Assembly: GCA_033032175.1 (NCBI GenBank)
Contig: CM065321.1
Location: 2,812,501-2,876,500, forward strand
DNA length: 64,000 nucleotides
From: Saturnia japonica
Lineage: Eukaryota; Arthropoda; Insecta; Lepidoptera; Saturniidae
Reading direction: 5' to 3'
Program-made: the position numbers and the translations under genes
The notes under the pieces: model-generated
The model's database searches: none
The model's input: only the letters and a program-made list of their open reading frames with translations
What the model was told of the DNA's origin: nothing
Shown here: positions 11,115 to 23,065 of the stretch, one piece after another
Position numbering within the stretch: the stretch's first letter is position 1
Layout of the letters: each line of letters opens with the position of its first letter

Positions 11115-11557
11115 CATGAACGTTAGCGCAACCTTCTTCGCACAGCTACATCTTGACGTCATCATCACTTCCTCAAGCATTCAAGCGGCGAGTCATACAG
11201 CCAGCCAGCATCCACGGCTACTTCGGGTATCCTGACCACCAGCATGCAGCGGACGCGCATTCCTGGTCATCACCCACAGCCTTCTCAGCGACCTTGGCAC
11301 AGCACACTGCACTTCGGCCGGTCAGCAAGCAGAGACGCACTTCTCTCCTGGTCGACGCAGCAGCCAGCCACTACGCAGCACGGCATCACCCCGACTCACT
11401 GGGGGCATCACCTCGACTCACTGGGGCATCACCGCAGACAGTTCCGACTCACCGTGAACTATGCGGCATCTGGTTCCGACTCACTGGAACATTCCACTGG
11501 CCCGGCAAGCATCACAAGATGTATGGACGACTCAACCTGCTATCGACCTCCGGTCTC

Positions 11558-11569
11558 GGAGGGGAGTGA
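11558..11569 (+). other. Polypurine tract
   Basis: GGAGGGGAGTGA directly precedes the TGTAGCG start of the 3' LTR, the expected place and composition for plus-strand priming. A single T interrupts it. Confidence 0.7.
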
Positions 11570-11726
11570 TGTAGCGACATCTACATAGCGACACACAGCG
11601 ACATCTATCGAGCCACATACGACGCATCCTACATCGCACTATAGAAATTAACTCTGCGATAGAGTGTATATACAAGAACCCGACTATAACAGGGGCAGCG
11701 GTTCCGATTTGGTCTTGATCGCGAAC

Positions 11727-11733
11727 GGACGTG
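11727..11733 (+). promoter_or_regulatory. DPE-like downstream promoter element
   Basis: GGACGTG lies about 28 nt after the predicted element start (11699/11700). It matches the RGWCGTG downstream element found in internal promoters of Drosophila Jockey-type LINEs (established knowledge). Its spacing supports the 5' end being complete. Confidence 0.55.
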
Positions 11734-12311
11734 TCGCTCCGTTTGTGCTCTCGACCATCACGTGACTTAATTGTTGCGATCTTATATTTGGAATTTATTT
11801 CGAATATATTGTTGCAATAACGACGTAAACCAACTGGTGTCTAACGCTCGCGTGGTAAACCGCACTTTTCGGTGCGACTTGCTTGTTTTTTTATAAATTC
11901 ACGGTTTTGTGGTCGCTCACTGGATACCTGACGGTGCTAACTAAAGTGAGCGGGGCGTGACCCGAGCAGCCCGCTGGTTGTCTCCTTCAGAGGCAAACAG
12001 CCAGACTCGGACGGGCCTGGGAATCTAGGCCTTTGCGGTTATCGCATAGTCTTGCCCCAGGTGTCTCCTGCCAAACCTTCCGATCCTGCACACTCCATCC
12101 CCGGGAACCTGTTTGGGCCTAGCCCGGTTTAATTACCGGTCTGCGTCCTCGGCCCCGGGCTTGTTAGGGCTCCTTAGGGTTGATAGGTCCTTCCTGTGTG
12201 TCATTGCACCTTGACCACAGGTCTCTTGCCGACTCCGATAGTCTTTTTAAGTTTTTGGCGCACCCCCCTGCCCCTAAGGCAGGGAGGCCTTTAATTTAAA
12301 ATAAAATAAAA

Positions 12312-14177
12312 ATGTCCCATTGTCCTCCCTCTTCTGCCGTCATGGCAAAATAACGTTACCGACCTGGCCACTTGCATAGGCAAGTTGCAAGCCAGGATGA
12401 AAGCGCTGGAATTTCAATACCAGCGCTATCAAAATTTCGTCGTATTACGGTGTCCCTCCCTAGACGAGGAATACCGTAATCTACCTGAGAACGCCTGCGT
12501 GCGTCGCACCGCTGCGACCGCGACCCGTCATGAGGCCGTTTCAGGTAGCGAGGCGGCCGCTTCAGGTAGCAAGGCGGCCGATGACGTCACGGCCGCGACC
12601 GTTATACCGACTGGCGCCGCGCCAGTCGGCGTCGCGCCTAAACGTCCCGCGCGCAGCGTTGCGCGCACCGTCGCAGCACTGCGGTCATCCGGGGCCGTGG
12701 CCACGCCTACGGCCACGCTCCCTGTCCCGAATAGCCAATCGCGCGGGTCAAGCCCCGTCTCCGTTAGGCGAGGGCCGCGTAACTCGCGATCACAGTCTAG
12801 GGTTGCCAAAAATAGCCCGTACGTCCGTCCCGCGCGATCCACGGAAACCGCGTTAAAGACGAAAAATTCGTTTTCGGCCCTTCTTGTCGAACAAGACTCG
12901 CCCGCGAGGCCGGATCCATCTCCGGAGATGGATACCGAGAACGACGGCTTCACCGTCGTGGCGTCGCGTAAGCGAACGGCGCGTAGCAGTCCGACTGCTC
13001 AACCGGCGCCTAAGGTAATAGTTAAGGCAGCAGTCAGGGGCGCCGCCGCCCCCGCGTCCTCCCAGCTCCCCGCGCCCGCCGGCGGGAAAAAAGAGCGTGC
13101 CCCACCTCCAATTATAATCCGGGACAAGGCGGCCTGGATGGGAGTCTGCAATGAGATGCGCAGACTCAAACTCGAGTACCACAAGGCTAGAAATATAGTC
13201 AACGGGATCTCTATTTCGGTGAGTTCTTCGGAAACTCACCGTAAACTCACCACCCTCCTCCGGCAGAAAGGTCTGCAATTTTATACGTATTCCCTCGCGG
13301 AGGAGCGCGTTCCTCCGAGTGGTCATCCGCCGCATTCCGGTGGAGCTCGACCCGTCGGAGGTGTGCTCCTCGCTCAACGGAGCAAAGTTATCCCATCCGG
13401 GAAGTACACCGGATGTACAGTAAAGATAAGCGGCCACTACAAATGGTAGTGGCCATATTGGACCTTTCCCCCGAGGGAAAGGCCATCTTCCAGCTAGAGA
13501 CGGTGTGCGTGCTCTCCGGGATTAACGTGGAGCCCCCATACAAAAACCACCAGCCTGCGCAGTGCTACAACTGCCAGCTGTACGGGCACGCTGCCCGTAA
13601 CTGTCATTCTCGTCCGCGGTGCGTAAAGTGCCGAGAGGACCACCCCACACGGGAGTGCACGCGCGAGCGTGACTCCGTCGTCCCCCCGAGCTGCGTGTTA
13701 TGCGGGGAGGAGGGGCATCCCGCGAATTATCGCGGTTGCCCCAAGGCCCCGCGTACCACGCGGCCACGTACACAGAGGCAGGCGGCCCCCCGGGCGGCGC
13801 CCCCCACCTCAGCCATCAAAGCGCAACCCCTGCTGGCGTCAGGGGAATTTCCCGCGCTGCCGGTCCCGCGCCAGCTCCCGGCCGCCGCCGGCCCCTCCGC
13901 ACCCCGCGTGGTGCAACCGCAACCCGTGCGTTCATCGCAGAACGCATGGGGCCCCCGCCGCCCCAATCCACAGCCCCTTATGGCTATGGATATTCCCGCG
14001 CCCCGCGCTCCTGCGCCCCGCGCGCCCTCTAACACTGTCGTCAATAGTAACGACCTAATGATACTGCTCACCCGCGAGCACGATATCCGCGAGCTCATCG
14101 AATACAACGACCATTTGGAGCGCTTCGGTCTCATCAAGACCGCTTGCGCGTTCCCCCGCCTCGTAGAGACACTATAA
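12312..14177 (+). pseudogene. Jockey ORF1 (gag-like nucleocapsid protein), frameshifted
   Basis: The likely original start is the ATG at 12312. That frame meets TAA at 12351, but the sequence continues in frame from NNVTDLATCIGKLQARMKALEF if one base is missing in the A-run at 12347-12350. The frame then stays open to about 13310. A short stretch reads LRVVIRRIPVELDPSEVCSS in a second frame, and a third frame (13413-14177) carries the rest. Zinc knuckles lie at about 13563-13725: CYNCQLYGHAARNC, CVKCREDHPTREC, and CVLC....H.ANYRGC, the usual Jockey set. A proline- and alanine-rich region follows. Role in the family: RNA binding and RNP formation. ORF2 starts 43 bp downstream. Confidence 0.85.
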
Positions 14178-14219
14178 CGTCTCGATCGCGAGGCGAGTAA
14201 TAAAAATTAGGGCCTTTCA

Positions 14220-17113
14220 ATGGCTAAGTTTAAACCGAAAGCGTTAAATCTTTCATTTTTTAACGCGCGAAGCCTACTTCCGCAGCGTGATCTCGTCGCG
14301 ACCTTTCTTAAAGATCACCAAGTAGATGTTCTTTTAGTGCAGGAGACGCTCTTAAAGCGTAGTAAACGTGATCCTAAAATCGCGAACTACAATATTGTAA
14401 GAAATGACCGGGCCGGCCGCGGGGGCGGCACTCTCATTTATTACAAACGATCGTTATATTGTACGCCGGTAGATCCTCCGATACTTACCAATATGGAAGT
14501 ATCCGTGTGTAGACTAGGAATGACCGACCACCCGTCCATAACGTTAGGTTCAGTTTATCTCTCGCCGAGGAAAGTGCCTCTCAGGTCTGACCTAGAAAAG
14601 CTACTTTCGCTCGGTGAATCGGTCATTATAGCGGGTGACCTCAATTGTGGACACACTTCGTTTGGCAATTGGAGAGACTCCAGAAATGGTGTTAAACTCG
14701 AAGAGCTAACGAACGTGCTAAACTTTGATGTCATAGCGCCACCCACTCCCACCCACTTTCAAGACAACTGTATGCCGACAGTGCTTGATGTAGCTCTCAT
14801 TAAAGGTATCGCGCTTCGGTTACGACTCATTCGGGTCGTACACGAGCTCGACTCCGACCACCGTCCGGTCATCATGCAGCTAGGTCAACCAGGCGACTCT
14901 AGCCCTCCTTCGGTCCAAGTGGTTGACTATGCTAAGTTAAAACATTATCTTGCGGACAGGCCGTCCTCGTCCAGTTTAGATAGGATCCCGGACGTATTGG
15001 GGTCCGTTGCGGATGTAGATCTCGCGATCGATTCCCTGGTCGACCACCTGCAGGTCGGCATCGGAGAGGCCTCAAGAGAGGTCGAAGAGGCGAGCGATCG
15101 CCGCTTCGTACTCCCTGCCGACGTGCGGGCGTTGTTGACGGAAAAGAACGCGGCGACTCGTGCGCACGACCACTATCCGACCGAGGAAAACCGCGCACGC
15201 TTACGCGCGCTTCAGAGAGCGGTTAGATCCCGCATATTAGAACTCAGGAGTCACAGATGGGACGCCCTCGTCGAAGGGCTAAGGCCGTCGCATCTGGCTT
15301 ACTGGAAACTAGCTCGCAGCCTCAAAATAGAGGCTTCTTATCTTATGCTCCCCCTCGAGAGGGTCCCGGTATACCGCTCGCCTTCGATAGCAGCGACAAG
15401 GCGGAGTGCCTCGCCACTTGTTTGGAGAGCCAGTGCTCTCCGAACAGTGTCGATGCAAATACCGACCGGGTCGAGGGTATCGATGGATGCGTGCGGGAGC
15501 TGGATAAGCTCCCCGCGACAGCCTCCCTGTCCCCAGTCACGTCTGAGGAGGTTCTTTCCATTATAAAAAGCCTTAAGCTCAGAAAAGCACCAGGTCCCGA
15601 CGGGATCAGGAATGAAGTACTTAGGCTTCTTCCTGATCGCCTCATAGCTCTATTGGTCTGCATCTTCAATGTAGCCATAGTCCACTGCCATTTTCCAGCC
15701 GCCTGGAAAAAGGCAATAGTCATAGGTATCCGTAAGCCCGGCAAGAGCGCGTCGCTTCCCGACAGCTATCGCCCGATCAGTCTCCTAAATACGTTAGGGA
15801 AAATTTACGAGCGGATCCTTCTGAACCGTCTCAAGCCAATAATAGAGGAGAAAGACCTCTATCCGCCTGAGCAATTCGGTTTCCGTGCTAGATATTCTTG
15901 CACTCATCAAGTGCACCGCCTCACGGAGCACGTTGCATTTAATTTTGCTGAACTTTATAAACCCCGCCGTACACTTGCGGTCTTTTTCGACGTGGCCATG
16001 GCCTTTGATAAGGTCTGGCACGAGGGATTGATTTACAAGTTGTACCGCTTTGAAGTCCCCGATAGGCTAATTAAAATAATTCGCGACTATTTAACAGATC
16101 GCACCTTTCGCTATAGAGTGGAAGGTGAATTGTCCACGCCCCGTCCAATACGCTCAGGCGTTCCCCAAGGTTCGATCCTGGCTCCTAGCCTATTTAACCT
16201 GTACGTCAGTGACCTACCTCGACTCCCGGAGGTCGAGGTAGGGCTATACGCTGACGATACAGTCTTATATGCCTCAGATAGGAATAGATCCCACCTCAGA
16301 CACAAAGTCCAACGCTCCGTGACCACTCTCGGGAAGTGGTTTAACGAGTGGCGTATAGCCGTTAATCCCTCGAAGAGCGCCGCGATGCTCTTCGATGCGG
16401 ATTCGTCACAGATACCGTGGAAGCTTAAACCTGTTAAGCTCTACGATAATCCGATTCCGTATGTAAGAGAGACCAAATATCTAGGGGTAACCCTAGATAG
16501 TAGGCTCTCTTTTAGACCCCACATCCGTAAGGTTAGGAACAGGGCCGCGTGGGTCCTGGGCCGGTTGCATCCTCTGTTTTGTTCGGTGAGTAAAATGTCC
16601 ACGCGACATAAGCTCACGCTCTACAAGACGTGTATTCGACCAATTTTGACATACAGTTGCGCCGTGTTCGCACATATGTCCGAGTCGAGTTTCAAACGGT
16701 AACAATCGATACAGAATAGGTTCCTCTATCGTCTCACCGGGGCCCCGTGGTATGTTCGAAGCGTAGATCTCCATAGAGATATGGAGCTTCCTTCGATACA
16801 TGCCTACGTTAAACAGCTCTCCCGTTCGTATTTCGACACCGCGTCGAACCACGCGAATCCGTTAATAAAAACAGCCGCCACTTATGTTCCGGCACCCACG
16901 GACATCCGGTGCAAACGCCGGCCGCGCAATATTTTTATTGATCCCGACGATCACATCGAAAATTCGAATAAATATTACACATCCGTCTCTCCAAACAGAG
17001 CGTGCCAGCGCCCACGCCCGCGTAACCACCGTTCTCTCCGCAGAGGGCGGGTGGTCAATTTCGCTCCAGCACACCCGTCACGTCCACCCTCTCTAGCGGT
17101 AACCCAAGCCTAG
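14220..17113 (+). pseudogene. Jockey ORF2 (APE endonuclease and reverse transcriptase), disabled
   Basis: The start ATG at 14220 opens an APE-type endonuclease with FFNARSL (Asn), VQETLL (Glu), AGDLNCGH (Asp/Asn) and HELDSDHRPV (Asp-His), so its catalytic set is visible. A frameshift at about 15345-15370 moves to the frame that carries the reverse transcriptase: KAPGPDGIRNEVL, SYRPISLLNTLGKIYERILL, FFDVAMAFDKVWH, SGVPQGSILAPSLF and the active site YADD (about 16248). A TAA at 16700-16702, most simply a mutated TTA, interrupts the frame. Beyond it the same frame reads QSIQNRFLYRLTGAPWYVR and continues to TAG at 17111. The family's role is target-primed reverse transcription. The protein would normally be about 965 residues. 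Confidence 0.9.
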
Positions 17114-17615
17114 GTCCGTTCCTCGGTGTGAAACCCTTGGGTCAGGCAAACGCCCGCGCGATACAAGTGACACTGTACGTGCATCACTTAGCTACCTACA
17201 TACAACACTACACACGTATGAACATACACACGTGCACACCACACAGGTACATAGGTTCTGTGAGGGACCTTTTTTTTTTCTGTTTTTACGCTAGTTAGTT
17301 AGCGCTAGTTAGTGTAGAAACATTCCGATTACTGAATACACATACGCACGGTTCCTTCCTTCCTCCCAGGAGGAAGGGAACGTGCCTATGTGTATATTTA
17401 GTTAGCTCGAATCGTAGGTGTAGGGATTCGAATAGATCGCGACCTATTTGCGAACGCGACGACCGCCCGAGCCGAGGTCCGGCCACTTTGGCACCCTCGT
17501 GCGAGTCGTCCACAAAACTTTCGCGGCTGAGTGCCCTCTGCGCTCGCCCCCAAGTCCGGTGAAGCTGTATAAGCCACAGCGGCTTTAGGGCCCCTAAGGC
17601 TAACAGTGTAGTCAG

Positions 17616-17690
<75 letters not shown>
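17114..17690 (+). other. Jockey 3' untranslated region and poly(A)
   Basis: About 500 bp plus 71 A. The last 75 bp (17547-17619) hold two dyads in other copies, AAGCCGCAGCGGCTT and TTAGGGCCCCTAA, followed by GCTAACAGTGTAGTCAGTTCT and the poly(A). In this copy the first stem has one mismatch (AAGCCACAGCGGCTT). The terminal segment recurs alone at 56838 and 62707 and in tandem at 5656-5950, and the longer tail recurs reversed at 34345. Confidence 0.85.
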
Positions 17691-17691
<1 letters not shown>

Positions 17692-17759
17692 AGGGGCAGC
17701 TGCCCGCCAGACATAACACCCGTCTGGTCGGAGGATCCTCCCTTTGCAATCTACACTGG

Positions 17760-20700
17760 TATATTTAATACCATAGAACTGACTCCCTTCTTTATGATGA
17801 AGCTCGTGCCATAATCAGCGATATTGATTATTACAATGAGGAAACGACTGGTGCGGTTGAATTAATATACAGGGAAAGAAAGACCTTTAAACAAAATAGC
17901 ATGCACATATTTATTCCAGTGGCCAATGCTAAGCAACGAAGAAAAGTATTCTTTTATACCTCACAAACGCTTTGAGCTTTTAACTTGAGAAATGAACATT
18001 ATAAAGTAAAAGAGAAACGCTGAATGCAAATGCTCGTAGAGCGAATGTAATTGCGTACGCCATTGTGTTGGAAAAGTTTTTTTCTCTTTAGTGTTTTGGT
18101 AGTACATTGTAGCATACACACCGCTCAAATAACATTAAGAGTTTTCTTTCTGCTAATTTGTGGAAATCCATTACGGGTCTTAAAAATACTTTTGATTAGT
18201 TCAGATCCAGCTAACAACAGTAAATATGTAATATATTTCTCCCAGTCAGAATACTAGATAGGTTTCTGTAAGGTTCTGAGATCGGAGTTGATGATGGAGT
18301 TAACCAATACAAGACAAGAAATGATAATGATAATGATTATTCTTTCCCTAGGGCGAAACGAAATGTACAATATGTGAAAGTCCTAATCAATAGTACAAAC
18401 TGTTTTTGTGGATGTCGACAAATCAAAAATTGGCTTCTCGATACTGTGCTAGTAAGGATCTGCACTATACATTTTCACCATACTCGTACAGGTGATAATT
18501 TGTATGGGTATGAATTTCCTTTTTAGATTTTTTATCTATTTTATTGGCTTGGAATTAATAAAATAAACAAGAATATATAAAAATTTTGAGAACTGTATCC
18601 TCTTGACCTAGTTTGTACCTTCTCATTCAGTCAGCGTTTTAATCTGGTCGATCAGGCCATGGTTAGACATAAGACTTAAATGGTCTGTGGTTTTCTCTTC
18701 TGGTTTTATGAAATATTATATTTTAGGTTGGCGAATCAGTACAATAAAGTAAACGTTTGCAGATATTTTCAGCACGGATATCTGAACATACCTGTGCGAA
18801 GCAAGCGAATATATTTATAAGAATGCGAAAAAATGGGAGTATGCTCTTTCTTACTACAATAAGTAATACATTAAGATTTTAAATATAATGTTTGTTAATA
18901 TGACCGAAGTGAAATGTGCTGGAATGAAAATGAATAAACAATATGTATTCCAATATTATGTGCTAAGATTTTCTAAAAAAATATGCCGTTCTGCCCAATT
19001 TAATAAAAGTTTTTGTGTTTGACCACAAAATATATTTGAAATTAATTATTAAAGATTGCTCAAAATACAATAATTATCTATTTTATCTACAATTTGTGTT
19101 TTATATTTTTTATATTTAAATTTTGTTAATTATTATTTTGATTAATTATCTTTGCAAAATTATTAAGGTAAATTCTGAAGTTATGAGTTAGGTACCTAAT
19201 GACCATTTTCAATATTTTGCAACGTCACTTGCGAAGAGCCACCTTCGCGTAATCATTACAAAACAGAATCATTAATAACATTTTATATAATCCTACATCA
19301 TTTGACAATGTCACGTTAGACGTTGAGGAAGATGGTAAGACGCATAATTTTATCATCATCAATTTTTGGCTTCAAGTTCCGTTAATTAATTATGTCTGGC
19401 CCATTCTATTAAATAGGCTTGGGTGAGCATAGCCAATTTACAAGCTTTAGGTTTTTGTCTCTAATGCCTCCAATTTTGGTAAAGGATTCCAGTTTAGAAT
19501 TGATAATGGCGTAGTAGGAATGTCCTTAAACGCCATATCGAAAAATCTGGACTTAAATGATAAGCTTCTTGTTGAAGTAAACATTCGTGATGAAACCATA
19601 TCACGGTGGTGTTTTTGCATGTCTTAGTAATTGCCTTAAGTTAGGCATCTATCTTAAGGAGTACCTTAGTAGTAACTTGGTTTTGTTACTGCTATACTTG
19701 ACAGCCCTACCAGCTTACCAAATTCGACTTAATTATCTCTTAAAATCCGCTAAGATGGTGGGTGGTATTATGAAATTGTTATTTGACATAAAATCAAAAA
19801 TATCTGTTTTAGTAGTATTAATTTAATTTTAAAGTGTTTCTTAAGAGATTGTGTAGTTTATTTTAAATGTTGAGCTCTTCAGTATAGATCCCCGAGAAAA
19901 GAGAAAGTTTGTAGACTAACTTTAGTTTTTAGAACTTGAGTGCTTATTGCGAAAACTTTAAAAGGGTTTAAGAGTGAACATGAAAAACTCCACAAACTAT
20001 TCAACATATCTTCTATGACATCAGATAAAATACTTCACCGAATATAAAATCGTAGATCTTGTAACACCATTCCAACAACTAAGATGAAAAGTGGTAGAAC
20101 CGTTACAATATTGGAATGTGGAAGAGGCTCCACCACACTTTCTTCAAGTAGTTTTGCTTGCGCTTCTGTATTCTTGTTCACAAGGTATGGTTGGCACTAC
20201 TAACACATGAGGCGTTCTAACTCTGTCTCAAGATGGCTGTCTTTATGAGGTTGGTTATAAATATCTAAAGGCTGATATTATCATTAACATCAGATAAACA
20301 GTACGCTTGTTTGCTACTTCATATACCTATTATATCAGGGTTCAAACCTAAATACGCAATCAATGTTCCGCTGGTCTAAATCACTCAACCAACACGACAA
20401 TATTGCATACCTTACCACGAACACTGCTTCACTTTAATTTTCTAAATGTATCTAAGACGATCGTTTGATGACCGAGTTCCCAAGTGACGCTTAAATCACT
20501 TTACGTTAGAGAGTAATGTACTATCATTTACTTAACTACCAGCGTTTAAGGCGGTAGCTGTAGAACAAGCTGAAACACCATCTTGCTGCAGAATTCCTTG
20601 AAACAGAGATTAACATACAATTATAGGTAAAATAATATTCCAACAACTTAAAATAAGCATAAGTGAAATTAGGATGTAGAAAAATTATAACTTTTTTGTA

Positions 20701-21060
20701 GATTTTTGGTTTTTCTTTCACAAATCTTATGTCTTTAAATTTGCCATTATTCGTTTGTTAAAAGTATCACAACATAGGATAAATTCATTGGCAATTGATA
20801 AAATTTTTGTTAGTTCAAGAGTTTATCATAATATATATTATAAGCTCACGTAATCGCAGAAAACACATTTTTACTATTAAAATAGAAGAAGAATTGAAGC
20901 CAGTTTTATCTCACGAACATTAACATGTAGAAAAAAAATCGTGTAAAACCGTTTATAAAAACATTTTATTATTATATAGATGACAAAAAACACTCATTCG
21001 TAAACTTAAGTTAACTACAAAATACGCCTGGTCGATAAATATTTGCACAGAGACTATAAT
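17760..21060. other. Unassigned intergenic sequence
   Basis: About 3.3 kb of AT-rich DNA. The small frames at 18051-18257, 19587-19826 (79 codons) and 20536-20721 have no recognised domains. I cannot support a gene or a repeat boundary. Confidence 0.45.
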
Positions 21061-21748
21061 ATATACTAATATTATAAAGCTGAAGAGTTTGTTTGTTTGG
21101 TTGAACATGCTAATCTTAGGAACTACTTGTTTGAACAGAAAAAATGTATCAGTGTTTGATAGTCTATTTATCGAGAAAAGCTATAAGCTATAAAATATCA
21201 CGCTATGATCAATAGGAGCGGAGCATCAATGAAAAATGTTGGAAAAACGGGCACATTTTATTTCTTTTGAGGGCTTCCATTGCGTTCGATGCGTAAATGG
21301 TTAAAGTTATGCAAAAATTGTGTGTGATGGAATTGTTTCTTTTAAAAAGTTCTAAAAAAAGTTCGCGATAGTATATGACTATCTTTTAAGATTTACTTGA
21401 TATAACTTTTTATGGTATTAAAATTTGTTCTAAAATAATGAATTATTTCCAAGTTTTTTTTTAAACATGGTATTAATTCTTAATAAATACGTTATTCATC
21501 ACAAGTATTTAATTTTGAACAAAATTTCACCTTACAGTAATTGATTTAAATAAATATCTTAGGAGATATCACAGTTTTTAAATAACTCAGCAGCAAAATA
21601 ATGATCAAGTACCACGAGCACATTTTTATTATGCAGAATAATGTGGGAGGTGGGCGGTACCTAATAATACAGTGCCTACGACCCACTTTCTCTAATCCTT
21701 TCTCTCTCTCTCTTACATGATGCAGACGAAGTTGCGCGGGTCAGCTAG
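21061..21748 (+). mobile_element. Non-autonomous Helitron-like element, family D copy 1
   Basis: Starts TATACTAATATTATAAAGCT after an A (the expected first TC has become TA) and ends AAGTTGCGCGGGTCAGCTAG, followed by T. Inner landmarks: GTTTGTTTGG, ATTTATCGAG, ATAGGAGCGGAGCATC and TTACGCATCGAACGC read in reverse. The copy at 32809-33437 is the same family in inverse orientation. No coding capacity. Confidence 0.6.
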
Positions 21749-22964
21749 TTGTAAAATATAATACAAAAATGTCTAACTGCTTTTCCGGTAAACAAGTATT
21801 GTACAACTTTTACTACTAAGTACTTTTAAATAATCGCTACCGTTCTTAAATTCTAGCCCTTAACTGGAATAGGCTTAAAAGGTATCCATTAGTGATCCAC
21901 AAAATGATGTCGAGGAAAACGTTGTAATCAAGGGAAAAGCTTCGAGCACGCAAGATTGGAGTAAATGGTCGATGATTTGTCTTAAAATACAGACTAACTC
22001 AAGGCATATTTACTATGTAAGCGGTGAACATATATTTGATAGCGGCTTAAGTCCGTAATGTGAAATTTAATGTGTTGTAGGCTTTCAATAATTTTTAAAA
22101 CATTATTAAAGAAAAAAAAACTATAAACTTTTAAAATATTAGCAAATTAAGCTAGAACGGAACTAATACCTTATTTTGCCTCTTCCATATGCTTTGAATG
22201 GTGACATTAACTAATACTTTTCACTGTTAGACAATTCTTGGAGTTTTCACTTTGTTAGTGCGTTAAGTACTTGGAATAGAAATCTGAAATAATTCGAGGC
22301 GTTGAAGTTAAATAATTCTTAAGGGATTTAAAAAAAATGTCTGAAGAAAGTCATCATTTTGCCTATTTCATTGAGAACATTCTTTAGATAGTCCGCCAAA
22401 ACTGCATAATATTATAGGAAAGATCTTTTCCCAAACATGCAGGGAAATATTGTCATTATTCAGGAAAAATGAACGTTAGACACTTGCGTAGTTTGTCAAA
22501 CTTGTCATTTCTTTTATATAAAATGAGTGATGACGTCAAGGGATCATAATGCAGCGTTTTTGTGGACTATTTAATTAAAAAAAAAAAAATTATCACTTTT
22601 TATGGTGTATTAATGAATGAAAATTTATTCATAGGTATTATTTTCAACATGTAAAGTGTTTAAAATAATTTTCCAATAGTTCTCAACTCCCGAATTGGTG
22701 TGAAAGTTGTGAAATTGTAGATATCAGTAATGTATGCAACATTAATAAACTTGACAATATTTCAAATTAATAGAAAAATTATAAAAAGGCAGTTTTTGTT
22801 TAAATACAAGATTAGTTTCAAATGACAATATGTACCAAGAGAAATAAATATGAAGACAAAATTTACACACGGTCATTTAATTCAAAACTAAGGATAGCTT
22901 ATATTATGGTAACTAAACAGCAGATATACATACGTATGTACATCTTTAACACCCACACATAGAA
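21749..22964. other. Unassigned AT-rich sequence
   Basis: No gene or repeat recognised. Confidence 0.45.
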
Positions 22965-23065
22965 CTGATAATTGTACTCATCACGCAAAAGTCAGTTATG
23001 TGCGGAAATCGAAGCCACGATCTCTCCGATCAGTAGTGAGGCTTACTAACCTTACGCCACGATGT
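22965..23065 (-). repeat. tRNA-derived SINE head, fragment
   Basis: The minus strand reads TGGCGTAAGGTTAGTAAGCC (box-A-like) then GTGGCTTCGATTTCC (box-B-like), in the spacing of a tRNA gene. No tRNA fold is convincing, so a SINE head is more likely than a functional tRNA. Confidence 0.35.

Larger units (their letters stand above)
11699..17690 (+). mobile_element. Full-length Jockey-clade non-LTR retrotransposon
   Basis: About 5.99 kb: 5' untranslated region with a DPE-like promoter motif, ORF1 (gag-like, zinc knuckles), ORF2 (APE endonuclease plus reverse transcriptase), a 3' untranslated region of about 500 bp and a 71-nt poly(A) (17620-17690). The target-site duplication is CAGGGGCAG (11690-11698 and 17691-17699), extendable to about 12 nt if the bordering A and C are counted. 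It is markedly GC-rich against its AT-rich surroundings. ORF1 has at least two and probably three frameshifts. ORF2 has one frameshift and one nonsense codon, so this copy cannot make its own proteins. Clade assignment rests on the gag zinc-knuckle spacing ending H-P-A-N-Y-R-G-C and on the reverse transcriptase blocks. Confidence 0.92.
11570..17755 (+). repeat. 3' LTR of the TRIM-like element, in two pieces
   Basis: Left piece 11570-11698 (TGTAGCGACATC...ACAGGGGCAG) and right piece 17691-17755 (CAGGGGCAGCTGCCC...TGCAATCTACA) together make one LTR. CAGGGGCAG occurs on both sides of the Jockey element as the target-site duplication. Relative to the 5' LTR the right piece lacks 7 bp near its end. 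Confidence 0.9.
10858..17759 (+). mobile_element. TRIM-like short LTR retrotransposon split by a Jockey insertion
   Basis: Two near-identical LTRs (10862-11053, and 11570-11698 plus 17691-17755) flank an internal region of only about 516 bp. A primer-binding site follows the 5' LTR and a purine tract precedes the 3' LTR. The whole is bounded by a 4-bp direct repeat CTGG (10858-10861 and 17756-17759). No gag, protease, reverse transcriptase or integrase is encoded. By structure it is a terminal-repeat retrotransposon in miniature that needs proteins from an autonomous relative. The primer site looks complementary to tRNA-Trp, as in CsRn1-type Ty3/Gypsy elements (from memory). The 138-codon frame at 11153-11569 has no recognised domain and I do not call it a gene. 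Confidence 0.85.

Noticed and set aside
11153..11588. Two overlapping frames of 138 and 114 codons inside the TRIM-like element
   Set aside because: They lie in the noncoding interior made of repeated CCGACTCACTGG-type text and end at the purine tract; no gag or pol similarity.
12528..14137. Long minus-strand and alternative-frame ORFs over the Jockey ORF1
   Set aside because: Shadows of a GC-rich coding region; the zinc knuckles fix the true strand and frame.
17295..17714. 139-codon minus-strand frame with a long phenylalanine run
   Set aside because: The run is the antisense of the poly(A) tail.
22965..23065. Possible tRNA gene on the minus strand
   Set aside because: Box A/B-like motifs are present but no convincing cloverleaf or anticodon arm; more likely a SINE head.
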